Origin: Clostridium estertheticum subsp. estertheticum
Lineage (GTDB): Bacteria > Bacillota > Clostridia > Clostridiales > Clostridiaceae
Direction: 5' to 3'
NCBI RefSeq assembly: GCF_001877035.1
Contig: NZ_CP015756.1
Location: 2,781,001 to 2,845,000 of the forward strand
DNA: 64,000 bases
A model generated the notes under the pieces. It was not told where the DNA came from. It ran no database searches and worked only from the letters and a program-made list of their open reading frames with translations. The position numbers and the translations under genes are program-made. This document shows positions 8,980 through 17,254 of the stretch, one piece after another; the first letter of the stretch is position 1; the number at the start of each line of letters is the position of its first letter.

Positions 8980-9729
8980 ATGTTAAACCTTATTAAATGT
9001 GAGTTAATTAAAATAAAAAATTTAAAACCAATAATTTTATCTTTTATAGTACCACTACTTATGTCCATTGTAGGATTAATTAACATATATAGAGGACTTG
9101 TTGAAACTACAGATTTGTGGGACGCTGTTTATAATCAAACATTCCTTTTATATGCATCTTTAACTCTTCCACTCGCAATAACAATAATAATATCCATTCA
9201 ATGGAGATTAGAATATAAAAAAAATAATATACTTAATTTATGTTCTTCATCCATTAAATTAAATAAGATTTATCTTAGTAAGATAATGACTACTTTATTA
9301 ATTATTTTTCTTAACATTATTATACTAATCATTTCAGTGTTAATTTTTTCTAATATATTAATACCTAAAGAATCTTTTAGATATTATGTAATTTATGCAC
9401 CAATTATAGCATTTTTATATTCTATACCTTTGGTATGTCTTCAGCATTTAATATCTATGTACAATAGAAATTTTATTGGAAGTGTGTCTGTTGGAATAAT
9501 CTTATCTTTTATAGGATTTCTATTATCTCATACCTCTTTAGGTATATTGATTCCTAATACATATATAGTTTGTGGAAGTTTCATAGGAGTATCTAGTTAT
9601 CCTATAGCTACTGATATGATGGCAACTATAACATTTCCTTATATAAATTTATTGATATTAGTAGTACCCATTTTGAGTATAATACTATATTTATTAGGTA
9701 ATTATTTGTTTAGTAAAAAAGAATTTTAA
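8980..9729 (+). CDS. ABC permease, lantibiotic immunity type (second subunit)
   Basis: A 249-residue protein with six likely transmembrane helices, related to the MutG/EpiG-like permeases that pair with an E subunit. The N-terminus MLNLIKCELIKIKNLKP is typical. An AGGAGGA ribosome site lies in the end of the preceding gene. Only 11 bases past its stop the DNA becomes a decayed thyA 3' end. The junction therefore marks where the transporter operon arrived or where a deletion ended. Confidence 0.85.
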   Translation: MLNLIKCELIKIKNLKPIILSFIVPLLMSIVGLINIYRGLVETTDLWDAVYNQTFLLYASLTLPLAITIIISIQWRLEYKKNNILNLCSSSIKLNKIYLSKIMTTLLIIFLNIIILIISVLIFSNILIPKESFRYYVIYAPIIAFLYSIPLVCLQHLISMYNRNFIGSVSVGIILSFIGFLLSHTSLGILIPNTYIVCGSFIGVSSYPIATDMMATITFPYINLLILVVPILSIILYLLGNYLFSKKEF

Positions 9730-9740
9730 TTTGCGATTGA

Positions 9741-9872
9741 GAAAATTATAAAAAAAGGATACTATGGATTAATCCAGATATTAAAAACTTCTATGACTTT
9801 ACACCAGAATATGTTAAACTTATAGATTATAAACACCTTGGTAAAATAAATATGGGGAGTGTGGCTGTATAA
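9741..9872 (+). pseudogene. thyA: 3' remnant of thymidylate synthase gene
   Basis: In the frame after a TGA at 9738-9740, about 43 codons read as the C-terminal tail of ThyA. Its key pieces are [16 protein letters not shown], then VKLIDYKH, ending GSVAV and stop, which fits the Bacillus-type ThyA ending (WINP..., FYDF, KLINYKH, EVAV). There is no start codon and the catalytic part is absent. The TAA stop overlaps the ATG of the reductase gene (TAATG), the coupling expected of an intact thyA-dfrA operon. The 5' part appears to have been lost where the ABC operon now sits. Confidence 0.85.
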
Positions 9873-10378
9873 TGCTTACATTTATCGTTGCAATTGGAGA
9901 TAATTTCGCTATAGGTAAAAATAACGATTTACTTTGGCATTTTTCAAAAGATTTAAAAAGATTCAAGCAAGTTACAAGTGGAAACACTATTATAATGGGA
10001 AGAAAGACATTTGAGTCCCTTCCTGGTATTCTTCCTAGTAGACATCATATTGTTATTACAAAAAATAAAGATTTTGTTATAAATGATGATAGAGTTACTA
10101 TTCTTAATTCTAAGGAAGAGTTATTCGCATTTATGAAAGACGATGAAGAATACTTTGTTATAGGTGGTGGATCAATTTACAAGTTATTATTGCCTTATTG
10201 TAATAAGATACATTTAACAAAAGTACATAAGGAATATAATGCTGATATTTTTTTTCCTAAACTAGATTATTCAGAATGGAATTGTAGAGAAGAAGAAACT
10301 GGGTTCATCAATGATGATAAAACAACATCATACACTTTTTTAACTTTGGAACGTATTATTAATGTGAAACAAAAATAA
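9872..10378 (+). CDS. dfrA: Dihydrofolate reductase
   Basis: A 168-residue enzyme that reduces dihydrofolate to tetrahydrofolate with NADPH. Motifs are IVAIGDNFAIGKNNDLLW at the N-terminus, SKDLKRFK with the active-site acid, MGRKTFESLP and FVIGGGSIYKLLLP. Full family length (about 160-170). A GGGGAG ribosome site lies within the thyA remnant, whose stop overlaps this start. With thyA truncated here, dTMP must come from another locus such as thyX or a second thyA. It converges with the gene at 10380 with a 1-base gap and no clear terminator. Confidence 0.96.
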   Translation: MLTFIVAIGDNFAIGKNNDLLWHFSKDLKRFKQVTSGNTIIMGRKTFESLPGILPSRHHIVITKNKDFVINDDRVTILNSKEELFAFMKDDEEYFVIGGGSIYKLLLPYCNKIHLTKVHKEYNADIFFPKLDYSEWNCREEETGFINDDKTTSYTFLTLERIINVKQK

Positions 10379-10379
10379 T

Positions 10380-10913
10380 CTATTTTTTATATAAATACAA
10401 TGTACCATTTTTAGGTGTTCTTATAGTTCGTCCAGTAACGCCCCTACTTTTAAGTTCCTTTTGTAATGTATTCATAAAGAAACCATGACAAACAATTAAT
10501 ATATTATTACTTGATTCATCCTTTATACTATCCAAAAACTCATTCACACGTTTTTGGGTATCTTTTTTATTCTCTGTTTGAGATTTGCACTGAAAAAACC
10601 AGGCAAATCTCCCACTTATACACCAAAATATATAAGGAATTTTTATATTAGTATTAAATATTGGTGCTATAGGAACTTCTCTTAATAATTTAGTTTTAAT
10701 TATTTCACCTTTGAAAATAGATTGAGAAGTTTTAATGGCTCTTGATAAATCACTTGAAAAACATTTATCCCACTTTATATCTCCTATTTTAAATTTATTT
10801 TCTATAACGTCACTATTATCATATTGTTTTACCCATTGCTTAAAATCAGCAGATGACATAAACATCTTTGTATAAAAATTAACTTTAAAATGCCTAACCA
10901 ATCCTATATTCAT
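10380..10913 (-). CDS. Histidine phosphatase (phosphoglycerate mutase) family protein
   Basis: A 177-residue protein of the histidine phosphatase superfamily. The catalytic motif is VRHFKVN (His8), with Phe where RHG is usual. CFSSDLSRAIKTSQ supplies the second Arg, and VCHGFFMNTLQ the second His. The residues needed for phosphoryl transfer are present, so it is probably an active phosphatase of unknown substrate. Length is slightly short for the family. It appears monocistronic. Confidence 0.82.
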   Translation of the reverse strand: MNIGLVRHFKVNFYTKMFMSSADFKQWVKQYDNSDVIENKFKIGDIKWDKCFSSDLSRAIKTSQSIFKGEIIKTKLLREVPIAPIFNTNIKIPYIFWCISGRFAWFFQCKSQTENKKDTQKRVNEFLDSIKDESSNNILIVCHGFFMNTLQKELKSRGVTGRTIRTPKNGTLYLYKK

Positions 10914-10980
10914 TTATCCTCCAATATCACGCAATTTTATATGTTTTGTACTATTTAAAACAGTTTACAATATCTAGTGA

Positions 10981-11427
10981 TTAGTTTGAAATATTGTATG
11001 CCATTTTTCTTATAAGTTTTAATAAATTTTCTCTATCCTCATAAGTATCTAAAGAAAGCATTATTTTTCCGTAAACTTCTTCCTCAAATTTACTATGTTC
11101 CTCTTGTGCCATCTTCCCCTCCGTAGTAAGTTCTAACTTATAGGATCTTCTATCCTTATTACTAAGAGTTCTAATAATAAGATTGCGCTTTTCTAATCTA
11201 TCAATCATACTAGTTAATGTACTTTTAGGTACATTTAAGACTTCTAATATATCTTTTATAATAACATTTTCTTTTTCAGAAATAATTCTTAGTATTGTAA
11301 GTTCATTAGTTCTTAGTCCTTGTATTCTCAAAAACTTTGATTCTATATCCTTATAATTAGATGATACTATCATAAAATGCCATAATTTATTTAATTCATC
11401 TACTTGTCTTTTATATTCCTGATCCAT
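10981..11427 (-). CDS. MarR-family transcriptional regulator
   Basis: A 148-residue winged-helix regulator. LTILRIISEKENVIIKDIL and VPKSTLTSMIDRLEKRNLI form the helix-turn-helix, and SNKDRRSYKLELTTEGK the wing with the conserved D-R. A GGAGTGAATAT ribosome site precedes the ATG. It lies 34 bases downstream of the methyltransferase gene on the same strand, so the two may be co-transcribed and the methyltransferase may be its target. Confidence 0.93.
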   Translation of the reverse strand: MDQEYKRQVDELNKLWHFMIVSSNYKDIESKFLRIQGLRTNELTILRIISEKENVIIKDILEVLNVPKSTLTSMIDRLEKRNLIIRTLSNKDRRSYKLELTTEGKMAQEEHSKFEEEVYGKIMLSLDTYEDRENLLKLIRKMAYNISN

Positions 11428-11461
11428 ATATTCACTCCAAAATTTGATTTATCTTTATTAT

Positions 11462-12085
11462 TTATTTTTTTATATTAGCATTGATAGCAAAACTTTTATA
11501 ATTTATTTTTTTAAAGTTAGATGGCTTAAATCCACACTTTATTAAAAGTTCCTCAATTTCTTTCTTGCAATATATCTTATAATCGCCACTACTACTTCTT
11601 TTACAATATAAATTCATTATTTTTCTAATAACTACTGGTGAAGTTGGATCTCCAATAATTAATGTTCCATTAAATTTTAATATTCTTTTCATCTCTAATA
11701 GTGTCTTTTCTGGGTTTGGATAATGATGAAATGATGCATTACATACAATTACATCAAAAGTATTATTTCCCCAAGGCATACATTCTGAATCACCAACTTT
11801 TAATTCAGCTCTATTATCAAGATTTTTTTTGGCAACTTCAATCATTTTTTCTGAAAGATCTAATCCATATAATTCTATATTATTTCCAACTAATTTCATC
11901 AATACATTTCCGGTGCCACATCCAACATCTAATAATTTTTTAGGCTTAATAAGCATTATTCTGCTAATAATTTCATTATACATCGGAGCTACGAATTTCC
12001 CATCATGACTCTCATCATAAGATTCAGCTTGTTTATTAAAATTTATTTTTGAATTCTCTTTAAAAATATTTTTATTATTTTGCAT
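11462..12085 (-). CDS. Class I SAM-dependent methyltransferase
   Basis: A 207-residue methyltransferase (UbiE/Methyltransf_11 type). Motif I is LLDVGCGTGNVL, followed by YGLDLSEKMIEVAKK and the post-motif VIVCNASFHHYPNP. The N-terminus NKQAESYDESHDGKFV is typical of this subgroup. The C-terminal region is basic and probably binds the acceptor, which is unknown. An AGAGGGGG site precedes the start. The MarR gene follows. Confidence 0.9.
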   Translation of the reverse strand: MQNNKNIFKENSKINFNKQAESYDESHDGKFVAPMYNEIISRIMLIKPKKLLDVGCGTGNVLMKLVGNNIELYGLDLSEKMIEVAKKNLDNRAELKVGDSECMPWGNNTFDVIVCNASFHHYPNPEKTLLEMKRILKFNGTLIIGDPTSPVVIRKIMNLYCKRSSSGDYKIYCKKEIEELLIKCGFKPSNFKKINYKSFAINANIKK

Positions 12086-12301
12086 ATAAGATCCCCCTCT
12101 AAATAATAGTAATGTATTAATATAGTTCCTGTTTCGTACTATACTAACATGGTACTACTTTTTCAAAAAAAGTCAATATAAAAGACTTACGATTGTTCAA
12201 CAGGTTATTTTTTGCTAAGGATATACCAGTTGAAACAATTATGAATCCTACAACTTTAAAATTCACTCCTGTAACAATTAATAATATATTTAAAGTACAT
12301 C

Positions 12302-12907
12302 TTATGAGTTTTCTAGTATTCTCTTTAAAAAGCTATTTACCAATATTTCGGCTTCTTCAAATGACTGTGTACAATAGTTCTTAGAAAATGGGTCACTAAA
12401 CCCATGGGCCCCTCTTAATATATGTACATTGACGTTCCATTTTTTCAAAGAATTAACTATTTTTTTAACATTGAATGATTTCTCTTCAGTAGGAAAAATC
12501 AATAAAACTGGACATTTGGGAGTAACGCTCATATAGTCTCTAATCCTCGAACCATAGTACCCTATAATACCATCACACATAATATCTTCACCGCTACATA
12601 GCCATGCAATTGTTGCACCTATGCTATAGCCTAATAAATATACGTACCTGTATTGCTTTTTTGCTTGTATTATTAGCCGTTTTACTTGATTAAATGCTAA
12701 ATCAAACCCGATATTTTTTATGAAATGATGATAGGCTTCATCTTGTTGATCATAATTAAGAGGGTGGTTTAGATTAATTAAATTGGGGCAAATAATATCA
12801 TATCCATCCATAGAAAACTTCTCACAGACGAACTTAATATGCTGATTAATACCATATATTTCATGTAACACTATAATTACAGAATTAGAATTATTTATAA
12901 TCTTCAC
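12302..12907 (-). CDS. Dienelactone hydrolase-like alpha/beta hydrolase
   Basis: A 201-residue alpha/beta hydrolase starting at GTG with a GGGAGG ribosome site 5 bases upstream. The nucleophile elbow is LLGYSIGATIAWL (Ser in place of the Cys of true dienelactone hydrolases). GAHGFSDPF near the C-terminus supplies the catalytic His, and FPTEEKSF lies near the expected acid position. The early VLHEIYGINQHIK matches the DLH pattern. The substrate is unknown. Confidence 0.85.
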   Translation of the reverse strand: MKIINNSNSVIIVLHEIYGINQHIKFVCEKFSMDGYDIICPNLINLNHPLNYDQQDEAYHHFIKNIGFDLAFNQVKRLIIQAKKQYRYVYLLGYSIGATIAWLCSGEDIMCDGIIGYYGSRIRDYMSVTPKCPVLLIFPTEEKSFNVKKIVNSLKKWNVNVHILRGAHGFSDPFSKNYCTQSFEEAEILVNSFLKRILENS

Positions 12908-12965
12908 ATGGGCCTCCCTAAGGTAATTATACTAATAACACCATAATTTACGAAATAAAGCATAT

Positions 12966-13100
12966 TTACAATGAGTTAATATCTATGTCTTTAGTCTCTC
13001 CATCCCCAATATTTCCATAAAGGATAACATCTATAATAATCTCATAATATCTATACTTATCATAATATGTTGATTGAACAAGATTATCATAAATCTTATA
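12966..13100 (-). pseudogene. Possible C-terminal gene remnant, unrecognised
   Basis: An open stretch of 44 codons without a start, ending at TAA, reads as a plausible protein tail (YYDKYRYYEIIIDVILYGN, then GDGETKDIDINSL). The region otherwise has no gene. The opposite strand at 13068-13156 also gives a short plausible reading. I cannot name a family, and chance is possible in AT-rich DNA. Confidence 0.22.
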
Positions 13101-13130
13101 TTAATAAATCTATTGATGAACTTATTACCG

Positions 13131-13535
13131 CTATAACAAATTTTCTTGATTTATAATTTCATATCTTTCATTTGATAATGCTAATATGGCATTATCTATA
13201 TCTTTATTTTTAACAAGTATATAATCTGTATCATATGTGGAAACAGCAAAAATACTGATTCTTTTTAATGCCAATATAGTACTAATTGATGAAATAATAC
13301 CAATTAGAGAAAAATCTAATGGTCCCTCAACTTTTAAAATTCTCCAATCTTTTTCACACTTTATATTACTCGGTATACTATCTTGAGAGCATACAATTGA
13401 TAATTCATCTGATGTTTTTGATATAGAATAAAAACTGCTGTTTTTTACCCATTCAGGAATTTGCTCATTTTTATTTAATCTACAAACAGAAAATTTTTCG
13501 TTTAATAATTTCATTGTTAATATTTTTTCTGACAT
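13131..13535 (-). CDS. ACT domain-containing protein
   Basis: A 134-residue protein of the COG3603 type with two ACT-like folds. The N-terminal LLNEKFSVCRLNKNEQIPEW and the second-half motif FSLIGIISSISTILALKRISIFAVSTYDTDYILVK (split here as FSLIGIISSIS and ISIFAVSTYDTDYIL) are typical. ACT domains bind amino acids and regulate enzymes, but this stand-alone form has no assigned role. It appears monocistronic. Confidence 0.85.
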   Translation of the reverse strand: MSEKILTMKLLNEKFSVCRLNKNEQIPEWVKNSSFYSISKTSDELSIVCSQDSIPSNIKCEKDWRILKVEGPLDFSLIGIISSISTILALKRISIFAVSTYDTDYILVKNKDIDNAILALSNERYEIINQENLL

Positions 13536-13884
13536 ATCTTGTTTTCACCCTTCCCTTTTTTATGGGTTCTAACCCACTTATAAATTTATCATCTTCAAAC
13601 ATATCAAAAATTGTTAATGTTGTCAATATTAACTTCTATTTTATAAGTATCTAACCTAGTATAAATATATTAATAATTAGTGGGTATAATCTATAAAGAG
13701 GTCATCAAGTAAATAACAAACTCCAAATAATTTTATTTTTATCATTTTTAGTTTTTCTACACTGTATTTCCTCACACTCCTTGTCTGCTATATAAGACAA
13801 GAATTTGATAATCGTATTGTTTATGGTATGGTATAGCCTAGATTGTTGTCTTCTGTGCTTGCTAAATGGGTATACCTTAAATTG
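13536..13884. other. Intergenic stretch, little of note
   Basis: 349 bases of AT-rich DNA. I see one small hairpin (CTTGTCT paired with AGACAAG near 13781-13802) and no convincing ORF. Confidence 0.4.
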
Positions 13885-14070
13885 TCAAATTAAAACTATA
13901 GCTGCGTAAAAAGCAATACCTAATGTCATGATAGCAATAGATTCTGATAAGTATAAAAGTGCATACACTCCATTGAAGTCGCCAATGCATCTTCTTCGAA
14001 TCTGTTGCAGCGACCCAGGATATGATTTAATTATGCCTCCCCATATTGCTGAGCAAAATATAAAATCCAC
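13885..14070 (-). CDS. Small membrane protein or frameshifted tail
   Basis: A 61-codon frame with a hydrophobic helix near its C-terminus (LSESIAIMTLGIAFYAAIVLI). The GTG start overlaps the end of the gene at 14031 in a different frame and has no good ribosome site. QQIRRRCIGDFNG before the helix looks like real protein. It could be a coupled small protein, or the displaced C-terminus of a longer ancestral protein broken by a frameshift near 14031-14070. Confidence 0.4.
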   Translation of the reverse strand: MDFIFCSAIWGGIIKSYPGSLQQIRRRCIGDFNGVYALLYLSESIAIMTLGIAFYAAIVLI

Positions 14071-14354
14071 GATTTTTCAACTTTATAATTGCCTATTGGA
14101 TTTCCTGTTGCTCCATCATATAAGTTGTAATCAGCAGTTCTATAAATCATAGTATTTTCATTATCAAGAATTTCTTTATCCATTTCATATTGACCTTTAT
14201 TAACATGTACACTTACTTTAAAAGCTCCAATCGGATGTCCAGTTACAAATAAATGTGTTCTAATAGATATTGAAGGAGTTATATGAGTTATAATAACTCC
14301 CCCAATAAATATTATTATAGTTAATAATATTACAATAACTTTTCTTAAAAACTT
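14031..14354 (-). CDS. Small exported or membrane-anchored protein, unrecognised
   Basis: A 107-residue protein with an N-terminal hydrophobic helix (residues 6-27) after a basic start (MKFLRKV), then about 80 polar residues, probably extracellular. The frame is open further upstream, but GAGGAG six to seven bases before the ATG at 14354 fixes the start. NLYDGATGNPIGNYKVEKSW is the most distinctive segment. I do not recognise a family. It overlaps the next frame (13885-14070). Confidence 0.6.
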   Translation of the reverse strand, partial: KFLRKVIVILLTIIIFIGGVIITHITPSISIRTHLFVTGHPIGAFKVSVHVNKGQYEMDKEILDNENTMIYRTADYNLYDGATGNPIGNYKVEKSWILYFAQQYGEA

Positions 14355-14513
14355 CATTCTTTCCTCCTCAAATTTGTTGAATAATAATCTGCAGTTACGC
14401 AACAATTTTAAATCGCTCATGCCCTGCTAAACCATATGATATTTATTCATTTATGTCTTAGCATAGGTTTTGTCCAAATTATAGAAAACCCAGACTTACA
14501 ACTTGAGTAGCAC

Positions 14514-15278
14514 CTATTTTGCATTATCACAATAGTAAATCATTGACTCACTTAAGAACTTAGCTAAACCTTCTTTCTGCCTATCAATGTTAGCCGTGAA
14601 ACGTTCATCTTTAACATATAAATCAGCAAGACCTCTAAATATTTCTATAGTACAATCATAAAAATTATCAGTAATGTGTTGTCTTAACTCAGCAACTGCC
14701 TTTTGAACTTCTGAATTACCTATTCCTTTATCCATGTTAGCTATAATTTTCTCGTTGATTTTTCCATTAGTTGCATTAATCCTAGCCCAATCCTCTTTTG
14801 TGTATTTTGAGGTTTTTTTCAAACTTTCCTTGTAGGCATCAGTGTCGCCATATTTTTGCTTCGTTTCCTCTGCATATTTTTCTTTATGAGCCTCTATTTC
14901 GCTTATATCAAACCCCTCAAACATTTCATTCTTAGTCATATCTATTCCTCCTTCAATGTAATCTATAGTTTTATCTACAGATTTTATAATCTTATCGAGT
15001 CTCTTCTTTTTTTCTATCAATAGCTCCCTATGTGTCTTTAATGCATGTTTTCTATCGAAATCTGGATTATCTAAAATTTCTTTTATTTCTAGAAGGGTAA
15101 AATCCAACTCTTTAAAAAACAAAACTTGTTGCAATCTTTCAAGGTCATCATCAGTGTAGAGTCTATATCCGGCCGTTGTTACAGACTTTGGCTTTAAGAT
15201 GCCTATCTGATCATAATGATGGAGTGTACGCACACTTACACCAACCATATCAGCTACTTCTTTTATTTTATAAGACAT
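14514..15278 (-). CDS. MerR-family regulator with TipAS drug-binding domain
   Basis: A 254-residue protein. A MerR helix-turn-helix occupies residues 1-70 (YKIKEVADMVGVSVRTLHHY), followed by a dimerising coiled coil (about 75-115) and a TipAS domain (about 135-254; YTKEDWARI, then NFYDCTIEIFRGLADLY). TipA/Mta/SkgA-type proteins bind thiopeptides or other hydrophobic drugs and activate efflux genes. An AAAGGAG ribosome site precedes the start. No efflux gene is adjacent, so the target is elsewhere or is its own promoter. Confidence 0.94.
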   Translation of the reverse strand: MSYKIKEVADMVGVSVRTLHHYDQIGILKPKSVTTAGYRLYTDDDLERLQQVLFFKELDFTLLEIKEILDNPDFDRKHALKTHRELLIEKKKRLDKIIKSVDKTIDYIEGGIDMTKNEMFEGFDISEIEAHKEKYAEETKQKYGDTDAYKESLKKTSKYTKEDWARINATNGKINEKIIANMDKGIGNSEVQKAVAELRQHITDNFYDCTIEIFRGLADLYVKDERFTANIDRQKEGLAKFLSESMIYYCDNAK

Positions 15279-15461
15279 AAAATCAACTCCTTTGTTCTTT
15301 ATTAATCTTCCCTACAAATTTATAATAATCTATGACGTTACGTTAGAGTCAATACCATTTTGGAAATAATTTATAGATGTTTTTCGAAATAAAATGAAGA
15401 TATATGGTATGATATCATTTAAATCGCAAGCATTATTATTACTAGTGATACTTAACAATTA

Positions 15462-15487
15462 AACCCCACATCTAATGATATGGGGTT
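15462..15487 (-). terminator. Hairpin of the CATATC/GATATG family
   Basis: Arms AACCCCACATC and GATATGGGGTT (10 of 11 paired) around a 4-base loop, about 60 bases past the stop of the gene at 15545. The T-run on the minus strand is weak (TTTAATT). It shares its core with hairpins at 18445 and 44472. Confidence 0.5.
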
Positions 15488-15544
15488 ACTTGAGAGGACA
15501 TAAAAAACAATCTGTATCAATTAAGCTGAATATATTTTTTACTT

Positions 15545-15751
15545 TTATTTAACAGTTCTTTTAAAACCAATATCAAGATTGTCACACTCATTAAGAATTA
15601 ATGCTTGTGCCACAATTACATCTTGTCCATTAAAAGTACATGATGGAGCTTCGTATAATTTATACCCTTCATTAAGTAATTCAGAAATTTTCTTGCAAAA
15701 ATTTGCATCATCTTTTCCAGTAATTAAGCGATATTTAAGTTTGTTTTCCAT
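15545..15751 (-). CDS. DUF1737 domain protein
   Basis: A 68-residue small cytoplasmic protein. YRLITGKDDANFCKKISELL and GYKLYEAPS match the DUF1737 pattern (in other members, Y-x-L-I-T-G-x-D...F...V...L-x-x-G-W-x-P). Function is unknown. It stands alone between two minus-strand genes with a possible terminator downstream. Confidence 0.75.
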   Translation of the reverse strand: MENKLKYRLITGKDDANFCKKISELLNEGYKLYEAPSCTFNGQDVIVAQALILNECDNLDIGFKRTVK

Positions 15752-15880
15752 AGATTATCTTTAGTGAGAGCGTGTACTTTAAGTATACAAACCCACTAAA
15801 TTTCCACTTCCTTTCTTGTTTTAAATTTTATGTGTATTTCATCTTAGTAACTCTGTTGATAGTTCTACATATTATGAATG

Positions 15881-16402
15881 TTATGAATTAACATAAGTTA
15901 TTATTTCATCTATATTCTTTCTTCTTGTAAAATCTACTGGCTTGTCATACATGGCTAACATGCCTCTTGCCTCAGGTGTTAATTCTTTTTTCATCTTAAT
16001 TTTCCATTTTAGTAATGTCATAAGTGCTTTATCAAAAGGTTTCATTTTACTATAATCAAATCCACCTCTTAAATAAAAGAACTGTACATATTTCTGTTCC
16101 TCGGGAGTAAAATTTTTATCTTTTACTTCACGTATTACCTCTTCACTCGATGGTGATGCCCCCGTTGCGAAAACAACGACTTTTTTACCTTTAAATTTGT
16201 CGAGATTTTTCGTTATACATTTTACTCCAATAATACCAACAGCATACAAACTGCCGCCATAAATCACGGTATCATAATTTGTAACTACATTTATATCAAC
16301 CCTTGAAATATCAAAAATATCCGCTGATAACGCCTCGGAAATCCATTCTGCGTATTTTTTTGTAAAACCTGTTTTGGACTTGTATATTACTACCGTTTTC
16401 AT
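15881..16402 (-). CDS. Flavodoxin domain protein (HemG-like)
   Basis: A 173-residue flavodoxin fold. The FMN phosphate loop is YKSKTGFTKKYAEW at the N-terminus, YGGSLYAVGI lies in the 50s loop, and VVFATGASPSSEE near the third strand. The length and the C-terminal KWKIKMKKELTPEARGM segment match clostridial flavodoxins annotated as protoporphyrinogen oxidase-like, though heme synthesis is not implied. The ATG at 16402 has GAGGTG 6 bases upstream. A GTG at 16411 is the alternative. Confidence 0.85.
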   Translation of the reverse strand: MKTVVIYKSKTGFTKKYAEWISEALSADIFDISRVDINVVTNYDTVIYGGSLYAVGIIGVKCITKNLDKFKGKKVVVFATGASPSSEEVIREVKDKNFTPEEQKYVQFFYLRGGFDYSKMKPFDKALMTLLKWKIKMKKELTPEARGMLAMYDKPVDFTRRKNIDEIITYVNS

Positions 16403-16573
16403 TAGTTTCACCTCTTATAATATATATTTTTTCGAATTATACTACATTCAGGATCTTAACATATTAAATCATATATTCTCAATTTTAGGATTACTTACCA
16501 CGAAATATCATTCTCAATTAAAATTTGTATTTTGATTACCTTATTGGTCTATCTGTATTTTCAACGTAGTTAA

Positions 16574-17119
16574 TTAAGATAACAAAGTATTTTGTGATTT
16601 AATATTTATCCAATATCTCTGAGTCACTTCACCCTCTTCAATAACCTCATTCTCTAATACTCCACCATTATTTAATATAGTTTTTGCTGAAGCTATATTT
16701 ATTTTGTCACACGTAACCAATGCCTTTTTAATACCTAACTGTTTCACTAATGATAATGATAATGATAGTGAAAGCATCTTCGTAGCATAACCTTTTTTAC
16801 GTTCAGAAGGTCTTATCCCATATCCAATATGTCCACCATAATTTAGCAAAAAATCATTTAATTCATGTCTAATATGTAGAGCACCATAAATTTTCATGTT
16901 TTCATCAATTAAAAAATATAGAGTAGATGGAACAAATCCTTCTTCATATGCTTTATTGGTTTTTTGGTTCTTCCAACAATTAATTAAATCTTCATAATTG
17001 ACCATACTCTTTCTCGATGCGTATGGAATTATTTCTTCTCCTGATTTTTCCCATTCAACTATATAATTATTATATTCTTTTTCCATTTCAAGTTTTGGCT
17101 CAACCAACTTAAATATCAT
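16574..17119 (-). CDS. GNAT-family N-acetyltransferase
   Basis: About 181 residues. GYGIRPSERKKGYATKML is the acetyl-CoA pyrophosphate loop (GxxxxxRxxGxxxxx). LVTCDKINIASAKTILNNGG is the conserved last strand-helix. The start FKLVEPKLEMEKEYNNYI with EWEKSGEEIIPY is typical of a GNAT subgroup of unknown substrate. I start at 17119 because GAGGAG lies 5 bases before that ATG; the frame is open 11 codons further. A 46-bp repeat lies just upstream. Confidence 0.9.
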   Translation of the reverse strand: MIFKLVEPKLEMEKEYNNYIVEWEKSGEEIIPYASRKSMVNYEDLINCWKNQKTNKAYEEGFVPSTLYFLIDENMKIYGALHIRHELNDFLLNYGGHIGYGIRPSERKKGYATKMLSLSLSLSLVKQLGIKKALVTCDKINIASAKTILNNGGVLENEVIEEGEVTQRYWINIKSQNTLLS

Positions 17120-17163
17120 AAATCTCCTCATCCTTTCTGAATATTCAAACAAGACTCATGTTA

Positions 17164-17209
17164 TCTTTACACAATTCAACAGACATTCATAATTTTCCTT
17201 TATATTTTG
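17164..17209. repeat. Dispersed 46-bp repeat, copy 1
   Basis: 43 of 46 bases match 30884-30929 in the same orientation. On the minus strand both copies can be read as ENYECLLN within a short open frame. It lies upstream of the GNAT gene at 16574. The origin is unknown. Confidence 0.7.
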
Positions 17210-17254
17210 AAAAAAGAATACAAGCATCCTATTAATTAAATATTGACTGATAAT

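Noticed and set aside
10380-10913. Glycolytic phosphoglycerate mutase
   Set aside because: Too short, RHF instead of RHG, and poor core similarity; a generic histidine phosphatase is the safer call.
12193-12384. 63-codon plus-strand frame between the methyltransferase and hydrolase genes, and a hydrophobic minus-strand frame over the same bases
   Set aside because: Neither has a ribosome site, the plus frame runs into the 3' end of the hydrolase gene, and both strands read equally well, so neither is supported.
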